Of a stretch of 14,789 bases of DNA, positions 14,270 through 14,789 are shown one piece after another. Position numbers and translations under genes: made by a program. Position 1 is the stretch's first letter; each line of letters opens with the position of its first letter. The notes under the pieces are model-generated. The model made no database searches. It was given only the letters and a program-made list of their open reading frames with translations, and was not told the origin of the DNA. Source of the stretch: Pseudomonadota bacterium (lineage in GTDB: Bacteria > Pseudomonadota > Gammaproteobacteria > JAKAQQ01); contig JAKARN010000011.1 of the NCBI GenBank assembly GCA_021828425.1, positions 1 through 14,789 on the forward strand, read 5' to 3'.

Positions 14270-14789
14270 TCACGCGCCCCGACGTCCGAGATAGGCCGGT
14301 ATGCGGTTGCGGAAAGGCTTGGGGGTGATGCCCAGCATGGAAAATCCATCCGCCTCCGGTCCGGCTGGCGCACGGGAGAGGGCGTGAAGCGAGCGGTAGT
14401 TGTCGAGCGTGAAGGGCGGGTGGGGCATCCACTGGAGGAGGGCGCCCATGAGCCAGGAGGCCCCGTCGGGCAGGCCCACGACGAGACGGGAGACGCCCAG
14501 GGTCTCTGCAATGGCTTCCACCACGCCCTTCAGGGTCATGGTCTCGGGACCCTCGAGGTTCATGGCGCGATCGGGCACGCTCGCGCCGTCGACGAGCATC
14601 CGGAGCACCCGGACGACGTCTGCGATGTCGACGGGAGCAAGTGGCGTCCTTGGGCAGGCCAGGGGAAGGATTCCGGGCGACCACTTGAGGAGGCGTGCGA
14701 AGCGCTGGAGGAAGTCATCGTCGGGCCCGTAGATCACCGAGGGGCGCACGATGTGCCAGTCGAGCCCCGAGCGCCGGACCCGCTCCTCG
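14270..14789 (-). CDS. NAD(P)-binding SDR-family protein, NDUFA9-like, C-terminal part
   Basis: This is the C-terminal 172 residues of an atypical short-chain dehydrogenase/epimerase-like protein resembling the complex I NDUFA9 group. The frame is open to the window edge, so the N-terminal Rossmann fold is outside. Visible family features are the strand RRSGLDWHIVRPSVIYGPDDD with FLQRFARLL, which follows the active-site helix in this group, then LAPVDIADVVRVLRMLVD and AMNLEGPETMTLKGVVEAIA, the usual MTL/E-I stretch near the C-terminal domain. A hydrophobic PDGASWLMGALLQWMP helix follows. Proteins of this type are common directly upstream of cca in proteobacteria. Substrate is unknown; a quinone or lipid-related role has been proposed for relatives. 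TGA is at 14272-14270. Confidence 0.85.
   Translation of the reverse strand, partial: EERVRRSGLDWHIVRPSVIYGPDDDFLQRFARLLKWSPGILPLACPRTPLAPVDIADVVRVLRMLVDGASVPDRAMNLEGPETMTLKGVVEAIAETLGVSRLVVGLPDGASWLMGALLQWMPHPPFTLDNYRSLHALSRAPAGPEADGFSMLGITPKPFRNRIPAYLGRRGA

Noticed and set aside
1..14789. Tn4371-type attachment sequence (TTTTTCAT-like), tRNA genes, CRISPR array
   Set aside because: By eye I found no matching attachment repeat near either edge of the accessory part, no tRNA cloverleaf next to cca, and no regularly spaced direct repeats.

Overview
The window is a GC-rich bacterial segment with two parts. Positions 1 to about 11,120 are accessory DNA: an insertion-sequence remnant, a type IV toxin-antitoxin pair and a conjugation-type secretion operon. 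Positions about 11,121 to 14,789 look like ordinary chromosome: a serine peptidase, the CCA-adding enzyme cca and an NDUFA9-like SDR protein. The cca product aligns almost residue for residue with the long HD-domain enzyme of Gammaproteobacteria. An SDR gene directly upstream of cca is, from memory, common in beta/gamma-proteobacteria and Acidithiobacillia. I therefore place the host in that broad group and cannot name a genus.

Layout: (1) 1-341 (+) is the C-terminal part of an IS630-family transposase, broken by a one-base deletion. (2) 437-1860 (-) is an AbiE-type pair with the nucleotidyltransferase toxin gene first and the AbiEi-like antitoxin second, overlapping by ATGA. Its short AT-rich upstream region holds a perfect 10-bp inverted repeat around an extended -10. 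(3) 2094-11230 (+) is one tightly packed operon, trbB-C-D-E-J-L-(small membrane ORF)-F-G-I. Most joints are overlaps of 4-10 bp. It encodes an MPF_T-type (Tn4371/Agrobacterium Ti order) mating-pair-formation channel: the VirB11 and VirB4 ATPases, pilin, VirB3, VirB5/TrbJ, VirB6, VirB8, VirB9 and VirB10. No relaxase, coupling protein, TrbH or TrbK is visible. (4) 11121-14789 (-) reads SDR protein (partial), cca, then S9 peptidase, transcribed toward the trb operon.

The trb operon should build an envelope-spanning channel; the DNA-processing half must lie outside the window or be lost. The AbiE pair and the IS remnant are typical cargo and scars of an integrative element. The right edge of the element appears to sit at trbI: the trbI reading frame runs about 110 bp into the antisense 3' end of the peptidase gene, so the module boundary is probably inside this overlap.

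Points most worth a second look are the toxin-first AbiE operon and its operator, the unknown 88-residue membrane protein between trbL and trbF, the Arg/Pro-rich and possibly frame-shifted linker of TrbI, the trbI/peptidase junction, the hairpin next to the trbG ribosome binding site, and a 12-bp tandem repeat inside trbB. I did not find a clearly new multi-gene system; the cluster is a recognisable T4SS with some unusual details.
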